Source: an uncultured Bacteroidales bacterium (lineage in GTDB: Bacteria; Bacteroidota; Bacteroidia; Bacteroidales; UBA932). Taken from it: a stretch of DNA of 64,000 bases. A program made the translations under genes and the position numbers. The DNA is taken from positions 31,698 through 95,697 of the forward strand of contig CAMXAU010000010.1 of the NCBI GenBank assembly GCA_947179325.1, read 5' to 3'. Of the stretch, positions 37,243-45,623 are shown one piece after another (the first letter of the stretch is position 1; each line of letters begins with the position of its first letter). The notes beneath the pieces were generated by a model. The model did no database searches. It was not told where the DNA came from and saw only the letters and a program-made list of their open reading frames with translations.

Positions 37243-38475
37243 TCAGTGCAACATCTTTATCTGCCTCCTATGATAATCCCCGCCAAGCAGAACAGGAAAT
37301 GCAAGTGAGTCACATCTTGACATCCTAATCCCATACAACGTACCGGCATATATATTTCCTTCAGAAAAACTATAGCAGTCCCTGACATATGCCGCACCGC
37401 TTATATAGCCTCCAAGCTCACATGACCCATTTACATAAAGCAACCCTTCCACACCTGCCCTGCCTTCCTGCACATAACTGGGGTAACGTAGTTGTAAATC
37501 AGCACATTCCCCAGTCACAACAACATATCCGCTCACCTTACTTCCATCATTTAAACGGACATATGGTCTTGAAGTGCCGGAATCAACATATATTCCGGAC
37601 GGATATTCCAAAGATACTCCACTCTCAACCAAAACAGTGTCAGATGCGAATATCTGCATACGGCCATGGAAACCAGACTTCAAGATAACCTTACGGGCAG
37701 ATACAATGATATCACTTACAAATGCCTGCGCTGAAAACTCCAATACGTCACCGATAACATGGACGTGTCCCAACAATGTATCCTGTAATTCCCCATATAC
37801 TATTGATGAAACACCACTCCCTCTGAATGACATATATTCCGACGAAAGGAATCCAGAAGGACAAAGCACAGCTGTTCTTCCGCACAACCTCCTAGCATAT
37901 TCAGAGACAGAACACTCTATATGCGGGAGTTCTTTGCCAGCAATTCTCACAAGATTATCAGGAAGATGCTCCCCATCATAATACTGTGACCCGACCGAAG
38001 TATAGTTTATGCCACTCAACGGAATATATGCAATACCAGCAATACTTGCTCCGGCAGACAGAGACAAAGCCCGGTTCCTATCGCAAAGCCAGAACGCAGC
38101 ACCGGCAGAATGCTCTCTGTATTTTCCAAGCATCACAACCAAAGTATCCTTAGCGCTATCGGACATCACAGCTATATCATACAGCCCCCAACAGTATCTT
38201 CTCATTCCTATTGCCATTCTATCTTTAAATGGGTTGACCTCTGCCGCTTCACCATATGCACACAAACAGCTATCCCTGCATAGAAGTACAATGGCTGCCT
38301 CCATATCTTCACGCCGTTGTTTAGCGTCATGATAAACAGAATATTGTCTGAGATCCAGCGACAGAGCCGAATACACAGCCAAAATCAGCAAGAGAATCAC
38401 TACTGAAATAACAAGCACAGCAGGAAGTGCATATCCAGACACAAATGCTGCAATGTTTGATTTGCGATGTATCAT
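37243..38475 (-). CDS. GspK/PilX-like protein with an unusual beta-repeat C-terminal half
   Basis: About 410 residues. I start at 38475, where the ATG overlaps the stop of the GspM-like gene (ATGA). The N-terminus is prepilin-like (FVSG then YALPAVLVISVVILLLILAV) without Glu at +5, as in GspK. The C-terminal half (about residues 240-390) does not resemble the usual GspK domains. It consists of short repeated strands (FSAQAFVSDIIVSARKVILK, MQIFASDTVLVESGVSL, SKVSGYVVVTGECADLQL, GLLYVNGSCELGGYISGAAY) like a bactofilin or parallel beta-helix. It may be a tip or adhesin-like component of the pseudopilus. Confidence 0.65.
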   Translation of the reverse strand: MIHRKSNIAAFVSGYALPAVLVISVVILLLILAVYSALSLDLRQYSVYHDAKQRREDMEAAIVLLCRDSCLCAYGEAAEVNPFKDRMAIGMRRYCWGLYDIAVMSDSAKDTLVVMLGKYREHSAGAAFWLCDRNRALSLSAGASIAGIAYIPLSGINYTSVGSQYYDGEHLPDNLVRIAGKELPHIECSVSEYARRLCGRTAVLCPSGFLSSEYMSFRGSGVSSIVYGELQDTLLGHVHVIGDVLEFSAQAFVSDIIVSARKVILKSGFHGRMQIFASDTVLVESGVSLEYPSGIYVDSGTSRPYVRLNDGSKVSGYVVVTGECADLQLRYPSYVQEGRAGVEGLLYVNGSCELGGYISGAAYVRDCYSFSEGNIYAGTLYGIRMSRCDSLAFPVLLGGDYHRRQIKMLH

Positions 38476-38957
38476 ATCCTCTCCTCCAACTGCATGAGCC
38501 ACAAATCCAATGTCACCGTATATCCGGCCTTGCCGTCCCTTAACCTCCTGAAACTTGCAGAGACAATTCTGACACCACCGGGATGCTCCTCAATGCACTC
38601 AATCACCTTAAGAAGAGGCACGAATCCTCCTGCAAGTTCCAGTCTGGCAGAAAACAGGCGCATATCGCCTTCGCTGTCTTCTTCCTTAGGAACATAGTTT
38701 CCTATCACCACGCCATTTTCACTGCACATAGCGGAAATCGACCTCACTAAAGCCCCGTTACTAAGGCAAGGCTGTCTGCACAAACAATCCACCTCAGGTA
38801 TTCCAGAGGCAGAATCTGCCACAATAGAGACCGATTTTTCAATCTCACGGCATTCACGATACAACGCCACTGTCCTGGCTAAAGCAAACATATATATAGC
38901 TACCGGCAAGATACACACAAGTCCGACAAGCTTGAAAAAAGAAGCAGGAATTTTCAT
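38472..38957 (-). CDS. GspM / PilO-like inner-membrane protein
   Basis: 161 residues: one N-terminal membrane helix (LVGLVCILPVAIYMFALART), then a coiled segment and a ferredoxin-like alpha/beta domain (ARLELAGGFVPLLKVIECIE, VRIVSASFRRLRDGKAGYTV). Size, topology and position next to the GspL-like gene point to GspM or PilO, which pairs with GspL/PilN in the inner-membrane platform. Sequence conservation in this family is weak, so context carries much of the call. Confidence 0.7.
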   Translation of the reverse strand: MKIPASFFKLVGLVCILPVAIYMFALARTVALYRECREIEKSVSIVADSASGIPEVDCLCRQPCLSNGALVRSISAMCSENGVVIGNYVPKEEDSEGDMRLFSARLELAGGFVPLLKVIECIEEHPGGVRIVSASFRRLRDGKAGYTVTLDLWLMQLEERI

Positions 38958-39859
38958 AGCATTACACTTATCTCAAAACGGAATATACCTTCCCTGGCAT
39001 CCTTCTCCAAATTAACCATAGCCATTGCTGACACTCTGGAACAGAATTTCAGAGAGTCAGCAAAAGACATCACCGCATCGGCTGATACTGCTTCCCCTCC
39101 GATTATGACAAACGGACGTCCGACAGGCATGGAAACCTTGTGCCTGCCACCTTTGTCATTGACAGAGAGCATAGACAACCGCACACCCTCCGGAAGCACA
39201 ACTGCAAAAGCATCTGCCACTGATGCTATGCAGACAACAGGTACAGCACTATATTCTGTAACAAGCCTTTTCTGGGCAGCCGTCATCTTTGTCCTCTCCA
39301 TCGCAGCCATCATCAAGGCATTACGATCTGCAGATGCATGATCAAGCCTATCTCCCAAATAAGAGAAAACAAACCAATTAGAAACAAGGACAGCGAGACA
39401 TGACAAAAGCACAGGCAAGCGTAGACGCCGAAAAAGACCGGAAAGCATACAATCAGCCACTGAGAAATCAGACAGCACAGAACGAAAAGACAAACGTCTG
39501 CCACACACATCCTCTACAATTGACTTGATATCTTCATTTGCCATGCTATCACTCATAACCATATCTAGAACCTTTTTACCAGAATGCTCCAGTTCCACAA
39601 TGGCAGGCTCAAGCAGTTCCTTTCTGACATAGCAGATGCGCTCTTGACCATGAAGAGTAAAAAATAAGCCTGCATTGCTCTCAATCCGCTTCACGATAGG
39701 GTCTGAAGGCTCATAAGGCCTGCTACCTACAGAACATCCCGTTACCAACAAAACAGACAAAGCTCCACCTTCGTGCAGCCATACTACTGAATGGTTGAAT
39801 CCATCCAGAGTCACAATAGCTACAGACACTCTGTAACGAAGCTTAAATTTGGAAATCAT
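38954..39859 (-). CDS. GspL / PilN-like inner-membrane protein
   Basis: 301 residues with a cytoplasmic N-terminal part, a single membrane helix near residues 150-170 (LPVLLSCLAVLVSNWFVFSY), a coiled segment and a periplasmic ferredoxin-like domain (VRLSMLSVNDKGG, FVIIGGEAVSADAVMSFADS). This is the GspL/PilN layout; the cytoplasmic part should contact the ATPase. The stop overlaps the start of the GspM-like gene by four bases. Confidence 0.72.
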   Translation of the reverse strand: MISKFKLRYRVSVAIVTLDGFNHSVVWLHEGGALSVLLVTGCSVGSRPYEPSDPIVKRIESNAGLFFTLHGQERICYVRKELLEPAIVELEHSGKKVLDMVMSDSMANEDIKSIVEDVCGRRLSFRSVLSDFSVADCMLSGLFRRLRLPVLLSCLAVLVSNWFVFSYLGDRLDHASADRNALMMAAMERTKMTAAQKRLVTEYSAVPVVCIASVADAFAVVLPEGVRLSMLSVNDKGGRHKVSMPVGRPFVIIGGEAVSADAVMSFADSLKFCSRVSAMAMVNLEKDAREGIFRFEISVML

Positions 39860-39865
39860 ATGCTG

Positions 39866-41719
39866 TCACATTATTATCGTCGGACGAATAAATATATTGA
39901 GTTTGGAGTCCGTACGCACTTTCTTGGTCTTTCCAAACACGGACCTGAGCACAGGAACACGTGACATGTACGGAAGTCCACGAGAAGAATTATCAGTCAG
40001 ATTCTTCTCTATTCCTCCGAGCAACACCATCTCGCCATCACGGACCTTAACTATAGAAGTGAAACTTCGCTTGGAAATCCCTGGGGGCGCATATTTCTCG
40101 TCTTCGGAAGCAACTGTAAACTCATCTTGACTAAGGCTGATATCAAGAGTTATGGTACTGTCAAGACTCACATATGGAGTCATGTCAAGTACAAAACTTG
40201 CCTCCACATTTTTCCAAAGATACGACTCAGACTGCAACGGATTCTGCGTGCCGATGATATTGACTTGACTTTCCTTGTAATACTTTACTTCCCCGCTCTT
40301 GAGCACGGCCTTATGTCCATTGAGAGTTGAAAGCCTTGGAGTAGAACGCAGTGTGATTTTTCCGGCTTCTTCCAAAAGTTGCAGGTCAGCATAAAAGAGC
40401 TGGGACACCTGTCCAAGATTTATGGATCCGAACCCTTTGAACGACCCCAACAGTCTATTCAGAGACTCTGCATTAAGCACGAAATCCAGTCCTGGAGAAA
40501 GGTTTCCACCTGTCTTGACATCGCCTGTACCTGTTCCAATGCCAAGACCAAGCTTTTGAGTGCTATTGTCTGTTGCATCCACAATAATGACATCAATGGA
40601 TACAAGAGGGACACTCCGGTCAATCTCACCAAGAAAAGACAAAATCCTGTCTGCAGTTCTCCTGTCGCCGCTGATTACAAGACTGTTCAAATCAGGGAAA
40701 GCCTTTATCTCCATCTCACGCTTCAATTCAGATGGTATGATTTCCACAATGCGGTCCACAGTCCTGTACTTCATAGGATACACCGATATGCTTGACATGC
40801 TTCCTGAACTACTCATGTCCCCAATAACATAAACACCTTCGCTGATTCTCCACGTAACAGGAGTACCAGTAAGAAGGACTGTCAAAAAAGGGTCGAGGGC
40901 AAGAGAATCCACATCTATACTGACCCTGTGGTCTATTTTGCCAGCGAGAAAAAAGTTACGTCCAAGTTTTCCAAGAACTTCCGGAATTACATCTCTCAAA
41001 TTGGCATTATGAAGATGTGCGCTAATCAGCTCGGAAGAATCCACATGTACAAGATTGTTGGTAAACAGGCCTGAAGAAGCAGAAGCGTCACGTCCGCCCT
41101 CAAAAAGACTCCATGTCAAAGTGTTTTCCCTCCTTGCAGTCAGACCGTTCACCGCAGCAATCGTCCTCACCGTCTCGTCTGGTGTCATCGAACGTCCAAA
41201 ACCCGATATGGAACGCTCTCCAAGTGCCACAGGGAAAAGCAGGTTTCCTCCAGTGATGACACTGAAACAGCGTGCCACACTGTCAAGCCTACAGCATGAG
41301 AAATCAAAGGACATACTTGTGCTATCAGAATCTCGTGACATATGCACAGAAGGCACAGCAGGTCCAGGAATATAGTCAGACAAAGTGACGATGTTACCGA
41401 AAAACTGAGCATCTATATCTTTCTCTATACAGATGAAATACAGGACATCCTTTACCGGAACATCATGTATGTTGCATGTTATGACCTTACGCTTATCAAA
41501 ACAAATATCTATGCTCAAGCCTCCTGAAATTGCAATACCCTTCAGCAATTCGGCAATCGAGAAATTAGTCACAGACACGTCAATGGCACGACAATAGGCA
41601 GTATCCCTTGCCGCTAGTGAATCAAGATTCGCCCTAAGGGCAATACCACGTGCATCAACTTGTGCAAAAGATAAAATCCCGTATAGTGCAAAAGCACATA
41701 TCAATATCATTCTTTTCAT
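39866..41719 (-). CDS. gspD: GspD / PilQ-type secretin
   Basis: Outer-membrane secretin of 617 residues with signal peptide MKRMILICAFALYGILSFAQ. It begins with an STN/N0-type domain (SIAELLKGIAISGGLSIDIC, VPVKDVLYFICIE). Two further N-domains follow (LRDVIPEVLGKLGRNFFLAG; MKYRTVDRIVEIIPSEL with FPDLNSLVISGDRRTADRIL), then the secretin core (ITLRSTPRLSTLNGHKAVLK, VRDGEMVLLGGIEKNLTDNS, VPVLRSVFGK, LNIFIRPTI). The VLLGG motif and the RVPVL segment are diagnostic. It forms the exit channel of the machine encoded by this operon. No pilotin is obvious unless the lipoprotein at 45141 serves as one. Confidence 0.94.
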   Translation of the reverse strand: MKRMILICAFALYGILSFAQVDARGIALRANLDSLAARDTAYCRAIDVSVTNFSIAELLKGIAISGGLSIDICFDKRKVITCNIHDVPVKDVLYFICIEKDIDAQFFGNIVTLSDYIPGPAVPSVHMSRDSDSTSMSFDFSCCRLDSVARCFSVITGGNLLFPVALGERSISGFGRSMTPDETVRTIAAVNGLTARRENTLTWSLFEGGRDASASSGLFTNNLVHVDSSELISAHLHNANLRDVIPEVLGKLGRNFFLAGKIDHRVSIDVDSLALDPFLTVLLTGTPVTWRISEGVYVIGDMSSSGSMSSISVYPMKYRTVDRIVEIIPSELKREMEIKAFPDLNSLVISGDRRTADRILSFLGEIDRSVPLVSIDVIIVDATDNSTQKLGLGIGTGTGDVKTGGNLSPGLDFVLNAESLNRLLGSFKGFGSINLGQVSQLFYADLQLLEEAGKITLRSTPRLSTLNGHKAVLKSGEVKYYKESQVNIIGTQNPLQSESYLWKNVEASFVLDMTPYVSLDSTITLDISLSQDEFTVASEDEKYAPPGISKRSFTSIVKVRDGEMVLLGGIEKNLTDNSSRGLPYMSRVPVLRSVFGKTKKVRTDSKLNIFIRPTIIM

Positions 41720-41727
41720 GGCAGGTT

Positions 41728-43149
41728 TTATATCATTTCATTAAGCAAAGGCATCACCTCCTCCAAAGAAGTCTCACCTGCCAACAGCAGTGATAACGCA
41801 GAATCACGCAAAGTTATAACGCCAGACTCGGCAAGGCATGCATTGACATCACGCAATCCGTTGCGCACGGCATCCACAAGCTTACGGTTCATCCGTATAA
41901 CCTCATACACAGCCTTACGGCCGTAATAACCTGTATAATGGCATAAGGGACAACCAACGCTCCCATTGTAATCATATTCCAGATCAAGTCCAAGTCCTCT
42001 GAGAATATCAGACGGTACACTTACTGGGCGACGGCAATGAGGACACAAGACACGCACCAGCCGCTGGGCAACACAAGCAATGAGTGTCTCGGAAAGAAGG
42101 TAAGGGTGAATGCCCATGTCCGTCAAACGGGCAATGCAGCCCCAAGCACTGTTGGTATGTAGCGTGGAAAGCAGGAGATGCCCCGTGAGTGAACTACGTA
42201 CAGCCATCTCTGCTGTAGCCTCATCACGGATCTCACCCAGCATAATGATGTCCGGATCTTGACGGAGAAAAGTTCTGAGTGCAACAGGGAAAGTAAGGCC
42301 GATATCCTCTTTAAGCTGGACCTGATTCACGCCATCAAGTGTATATTCCACTGGATCCTCAATCGTTAATATATTGTTATCTCCACGATTAAGACGTTCA
42401 AGCGTGGCATATAGTGTCGTGGTCTTGCCTGATCCGGTAGGACCACTGATCAATATAAGTCCATGAGGGCTGGAAATTGAAGCAATATAGTCATCATATT
42501 GCTTCTGCTCAAATCCAAGTTCCTCAAGGGATAAACGGAATCCGTCCCCAGACAGCAGGCGAAGAACAATCTTCTCACCATAGATGGACGGCAATACGGA
42601 AACACGGATATCAAATTTCACTGCACCATTAGAATACATTATGCGCCCGTCTTGAGGAAGCCTTTTCTCGGAAATATCCAGACTTGACATTATCTTTATC
42701 CTGTTAACAACGCCAGGATAATCATTCTTTGGAATTATATGACGTTCCAACAGATGTCCGTCTATTCTGAAACGGACACGGCATCTGTTCTCACAAGGCT
42801 CTATATGTATGTCACTTGCACGGAGTCCGTATGCCTCATATATTATTTCCTCTATGAGATTGTTTCCGCATCCGGATGCCTGAATGCGGATATTGTTTCC
42901 GGATGCACCTGTACTCCTGTATCTAGTGCCCATCAAACGGTCAAGTTCACCTGAATCAATCGGATTCAAGACCACTGAAAACCCATATATATTGGCTATC
43001 TCATCAAGATGCACGGAATAATCAAGAGAGGAATCACTCATACACGACAAGACGTTCCCTTCCAAAAGATACGGGACAAGACGGTAATAAAACGCTTCCT
43101 CGCCAGTAAAGACCTGTAGAGCTTCAGTAGATATGTGCGGCAGATTCAT
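41728..43149 (-). CDS. gspE: GspE / PilB-type assembly ATPase
   Basis: Cytoplasmic hexameric ATPase of 473 residues that powers pseudopilus assembly. Walker A GPTGSGKTTT lies at about residues 236-245, the Asp box IEDPVEYTLDGVNQ follows, then Walker B IIMLGEIRDEATAE and the His box LLLSTLHTNSAWG. A tetracysteine zinc site (CPHC ... CPLC) sits near the C-terminus, as in GspE and PilB and unlike retraction ATPases of the PilT type. The N-terminal N1E-like domain is short. No PilT gene is present in the window, which favours a secretion role over retractile pili. Confidence 0.95.
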   Translation of the reverse strand: MNLPHISTEALQVFTGEEAFYYRLVPYLLEGNVLSCMSDSSLDYSVHLDEIANIYGFSVVLNPIDSGELDRLMGTRYRSTGASGNNIRIQASGCGNNLIEEIIYEAYGLRASDIHIEPCENRCRVRFRIDGHLLERHIIPKNDYPGVVNRIKIMSSLDISEKRLPQDGRIMYSNGAVKFDIRVSVLPSIYGEKIVLRLLSGDGFRLSLEELGFEQKQYDDYIASISSPHGLILISGPTGSGKTTTLYATLERLNRGDNNILTIEDPVEYTLDGVNQVQLKEDIGLTFPVALRTFLRQDPDIIMLGEIRDEATAEMAVRSSLTGHLLLSTLHTNSAWGCIARLTDMGIHPYLLSETLIACVAQRLVRVLCPHCRRPVSVPSDILRGLGLDLEYDYNGSVGCPLCHYTGYYGRKAVYEVIRMNRKLVDAVRNGLRDVNACLAESGVITLRDSALSLLLAGETSLEEVMPLLNEMI

Positions 43150-43150
43150 A

Positions 43151-43609
43151 TCAGAGCAAAAACAAAACGGTTCTATAAAGAATCACAGAAATAAGACATA
43201 CACCAAGTCCTGATATAAGCGGAATATCATCAGCCCCTCTGTTGCAAAGACGATAAAGACTCCAAGAGACAAGAGTAACCGCAAAAGATACGGTAAGGAA
43301 AAGTGTAAATGCATAGGTTCCGAAATAGGGAGTAACCATTGCGACAAAAACAAGATCACCAGTCCCAACCATATCAAAGAGATCTCGGTTTCTGATAGCA
43401 GACCATACAATGAGTGCAGTCAAAAGGATAAGGCACACGACTCCATTACATAGGATATTGCGCAGGACTGACTGAAAACCGGATTCCGCAACTGAAGCCA
43501 CAAACATGGTTAATCCGAATGCTGCAAGAGACATGATGCGGACTTTACGGATGCGCATGTCTGACACGGCCATAGACACGAGAAACGGCACGCACAGAAG
43601 TCCCCACAT
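43151..43609 (-). CDS. Short prepilin peptidase (A24 family)
   Basis: 152-residue multi-helix membrane protein matching only the peptidase half of PilD/GspO. Both catalytic aspartates are visible: Asp17 in VSDMRIRKV and Asp85 in the GxGD motif VGTGDLVF. The N-terminal methyltransferase domain with zinc-binding cysteines, found in standard PilD, is missing, so this resembles the short TadV/CpaA or archaeal forms. It should cleave the pseudopilins encoded around it. It lies between gspG and gspE with almost no spacing. Confidence 0.82.
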   Translation of the reverse strand: MWGLLCVPFLVSMAVSDMRIRKVRIMSLAAFGLTMFVASVAESGFQSVLRNILCNGVVCLILLTALIVWSAIRNRDLFDMVGTGDLVFVAMVTPYFGTYAFTLFLTVSFAVTLVSWSLYRLCNRGADDIPLISGLGVCLISVILYRTVLFLL

Positions 43610-43612
43610 GGC

Positions 43613-44032
43613 CTAATCCTTTATTGTTTCTACAAGATTTCTGTCCTGATCTATTTCCCACTCGTTGAACACACCGTCACGATCAAAGTCAACTACGGAA
43701 ACGGCACGGGCACGGAATCCGGATTCATTGGCTTCTATGATTTCTATGCGGTAATTTGCGGAACCGCCATCTGTCACAAGAGACTGCTGCTCAAACCCGA
43801 TTTCATCAAGATTCTCACTATAGCGCGACCATGTGTAAAAGTGGCTCTGCTGGAGTGTGTGCAGAAATGCAAGCTGCTGCTGTGCCTCCATTGACTTTGC
43901 ACGTGTAATCAGCGGCATAAGGTTCGGAAGGGCAATCAGCACAAGTATACCGATAATTACCAGGACAACGAGCATCTCTGAAAGTGAGAATGCACGCATG
44001 GTCCTCCTTTGAAAGTTGAGATTGATAATCAT
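43613..44032 (-). CDS. gspG: GspG-type major pseudopilin
   Basis: 139 residues with a prepilin signal RTMRA then FSLSEMLVVLVIIGILVLIA and PNL, Glu at +5 and Ala at -1. A GspG-like globular domain follows. Near the C-terminus residues 115-126 read DFDRDGVFNEWE, a full 12-residue DxDxDG...E calcium-loop pattern; calcium binding is known for GspG. The ATG at 44032 overlaps the upstream stop (ATGA). An internal ATG at 43999 has AAAGGAGG just before it and would leave a leader of only three residues. Either start gives the same mature protein. Confidence 0.88.
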   Translation of the reverse strand: MIINLNFQRRTMRAFSLSEMLVVLVIIGILVLIALPNLMPLITRAKSMEAQQQLAFLHTLQQSHFYTWSRYSENLDEIGFEQQSLVTDGGSANYRIEIIEANESGFRARAVSVVDFDRDGVFNEWEIDQDRNLVETIKD

Positions 44033-44439
44033 ATCTTTATCTCCTTTTTTCTTAAATGGTAATGAGAGCCGATGTTCGCATTATCATAGCGATGTACTAC
44101 AGTTAAGACATATTTACCAGCATATTTGTCGGTTAGTGCAGAGTCAAAGCCAAGACAGGAATCATCCAAAAGAGCAAGATAATCCCTTCCGTTGAAAAGC
44201 ATGTCAAATACATATTCCATATCCTGATGACATGCATTCATAATGTTTTGAGGGATGCTCTCAGCAACATCCTCTACCAAAGTTAAGGCCTCTACAGCAC
44301 CTTCACCAAGAACCAGAATCAATGAGTTCCGTGATGAACGATTGCCTGCTGCATCATAAGAATAAGTTATTATCTGCTGGGCACATAAGGCCCACGGAAG
44401 TGCCACTGACAATAGTGTTATAATAAGCAGTCGTTTCAT
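44029..44439 (-). CDS. Small secreted protein with a single YD-type motif, function unknown
   Basis: 136 residues with signal peptide MKRLLIITLLSVALPWALCAQ. Directly after the signal comes ITYSYDAAGNRSSRNS, which is one RHS/YD-repeat unit. The rest (GEGAVEALTLVEDVAESIPQ and GRDYLALLDDSCLGFDSALT) is not recognised. It is encoded between the RHS gene cluster and gspG, with its stop overlapping the gspG start. The shared YD motif suggests a link to the large RHS protein, for example as an adaptor or remnant, but no function can be stated. Confidence 0.65.
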   Translation of the reverse strand: MKRLLIITLLSVALPWALCAQQIITYSYDAAGNRSSRNSLILVLGEGAVEALTLVEDVAESIPQNIMNACHQDMEYVFDMLFNGRDYLALLDDSCLGFDSALTDKYAGKYVLTVVHRYDNANIGSHYHLRKKEIKI

Positions 44440-44498
44440 AATCGTAGAATTTTTGTTTTAATTATCATAATCTCCAAGTCTGTAAATATACTTCTAAC

Positions 44499-45084
44499 TC
44501 ACTTGAATATCCAATAACAAGGTGGGAGTAAATGAGCACGGCATATCTCATCGTATTCAGTTCTATTCAACACACTTGCTAAACAGTACAGCCAATACGC
44601 TCCGAAAGGTCCCCTTTCAAGAACGATTTCAACAGTCATCTTACCCCAAAACATATCCTTGGCATATCTGACAATGTTTTCATTATAATCATCGCAATCT
44701 TTCATAATCTTTGCCCATTGATACACCTTATCATAAGGTTTGGCAAGATAGGCCTTATACATCATTTCACTAGCCTGATATATCCATCTTATAAAAATAT
44801 TCACAACGGGAAATCAGAAAACCCTGCCAGAACAGAAAATCCACATCCTCGGAATAACGGGACATAGCGTCCTGGAAAACTTCATAAATCTTAACTCCAC
44901 AATAATCCTGTAGCGGAGTCCCAAACTCTGCCTCCATCAGGATTTCACCCAAAAGAAATGAATAGTTCAAATAAGAATCTGCAGAATGATTGTCACTTAC
45001 CAGTGTTTCATCCATCAGCTTCAAAGCGGCCTCCCAGCTCTCGCTATCTATGAGCTGTCTCAATTTTGATTTCCAATCTGTCAT
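44499..45084 (-). pseudogene. Frameshifted small protein, candidate immunity gene
   Basis: Two abutting frames read as one protein of about 190 residues. The first part runs from the ATG at 45084 (MTDWKSKLRQLIDSESWEAA ... FWQGFLISRCEYFYKMDISG) to a TAG at 44770. The second part continues one base out of frame from about 44780 (SEMMYKAYLAKPYDKVYQWA ... LPPCYWIFK). Removing one T near 44772 would join them as MDISG-SEMMYK. It is a soluble, helix-rich acidic protein without a signal. Two genes downstream of the RHS gene, it sits where immunity genes of polymorphic toxins are usually found. No family was recognised, so the immunity role is inference from position. Confidence 0.5.
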
Positions 45085-45140
45085 GTCGTATTCATTTTAA
45101 AGCTATTATATGACCAACAGGAACATTATTATGACTGTAA

Positions 45141-45623
45141 TTACCGGTTTATCAACTCATTATATGGTGGCCACATACAAACATCTATCATGTCTTCAGT
45201 AGGAGGATATGCTATTCGCCAGTTGAGACGATTCAAATCATCTTTTGTCAAGTCATACCTTTGCAAAACAAGATTATCACGGCTTATAACTGACCATTCA
45301 TTCTCTGAAACTATCTTGCTTTCAAAGAAAAATAAACGAACCGTGTCCGTTGAAGCAAGGTCATCAGACCAATCATAACTCTCACATAAAATATGCAGAT
45401 ATGGACTGCTTATCAAATTTTCTGCAGGCGCGAGTCGTTCTAAAACAGGTTGAGATGCAGGCAGAAGAGTATCGCAATTCGGATATGCACCATACACAAA
45501 CAACTCATCCATGGTATCATTACGTGCAAATATTCCATATCTGGTATGGACTATACGTTCCCAAAAATCACGGCAGCCTGCAAAAACAAGCAAACTGCAA
45601 AAAAGCAAAATAATTTTTTTCAT
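45141..45623 (-). CDS. Lipoprotein overlapping the RHS gene stop, function unknown
   Basis: About 160 residues. I start at 45623, which gives MKKIILLFCSLLVFAGC, a clean lipoprotein signal with Cys at position 17; the longer in-frame start lacks this. The mature part (RDFWERIVHTRYGIFARNDT, YGAYPNCDTLLPASQPVLER, WRIAYPPTEDMIDVCMWPPY) resembles small Bacteroidota lipoproteins of unknown role. Its ATG overlaps the RHS stop (ATGA), so the two are translationally coupled. Possible roles are a periplasmic or surface immunity lipoprotein for the RHS protein, or a pilotin for the secretin encoded downstream. Confidence 0.7.
   Translation of the reverse strand: MKKIILLFCSLLVFAGCRDFWERIVHTRYGIFARNDTMDELFVYGAYPNCDTLLPASQPVLERLAPAENLISSPYLHILCESYDWSDDLASTDTVRLFFFESKIVSENEWSVISRDNLVLQRYDLTKDDLNRLNWRIAYPPTEDMIDVCMWPPYNELINR

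Noticed and set aside
34961..44032. Type IV pilus with twitching motility
   Set aside because: No PilT retraction ATPase or PilM/PilY-type gene is present and the major subunit is short and GspG-like; a secretion pseudopilus fits better.
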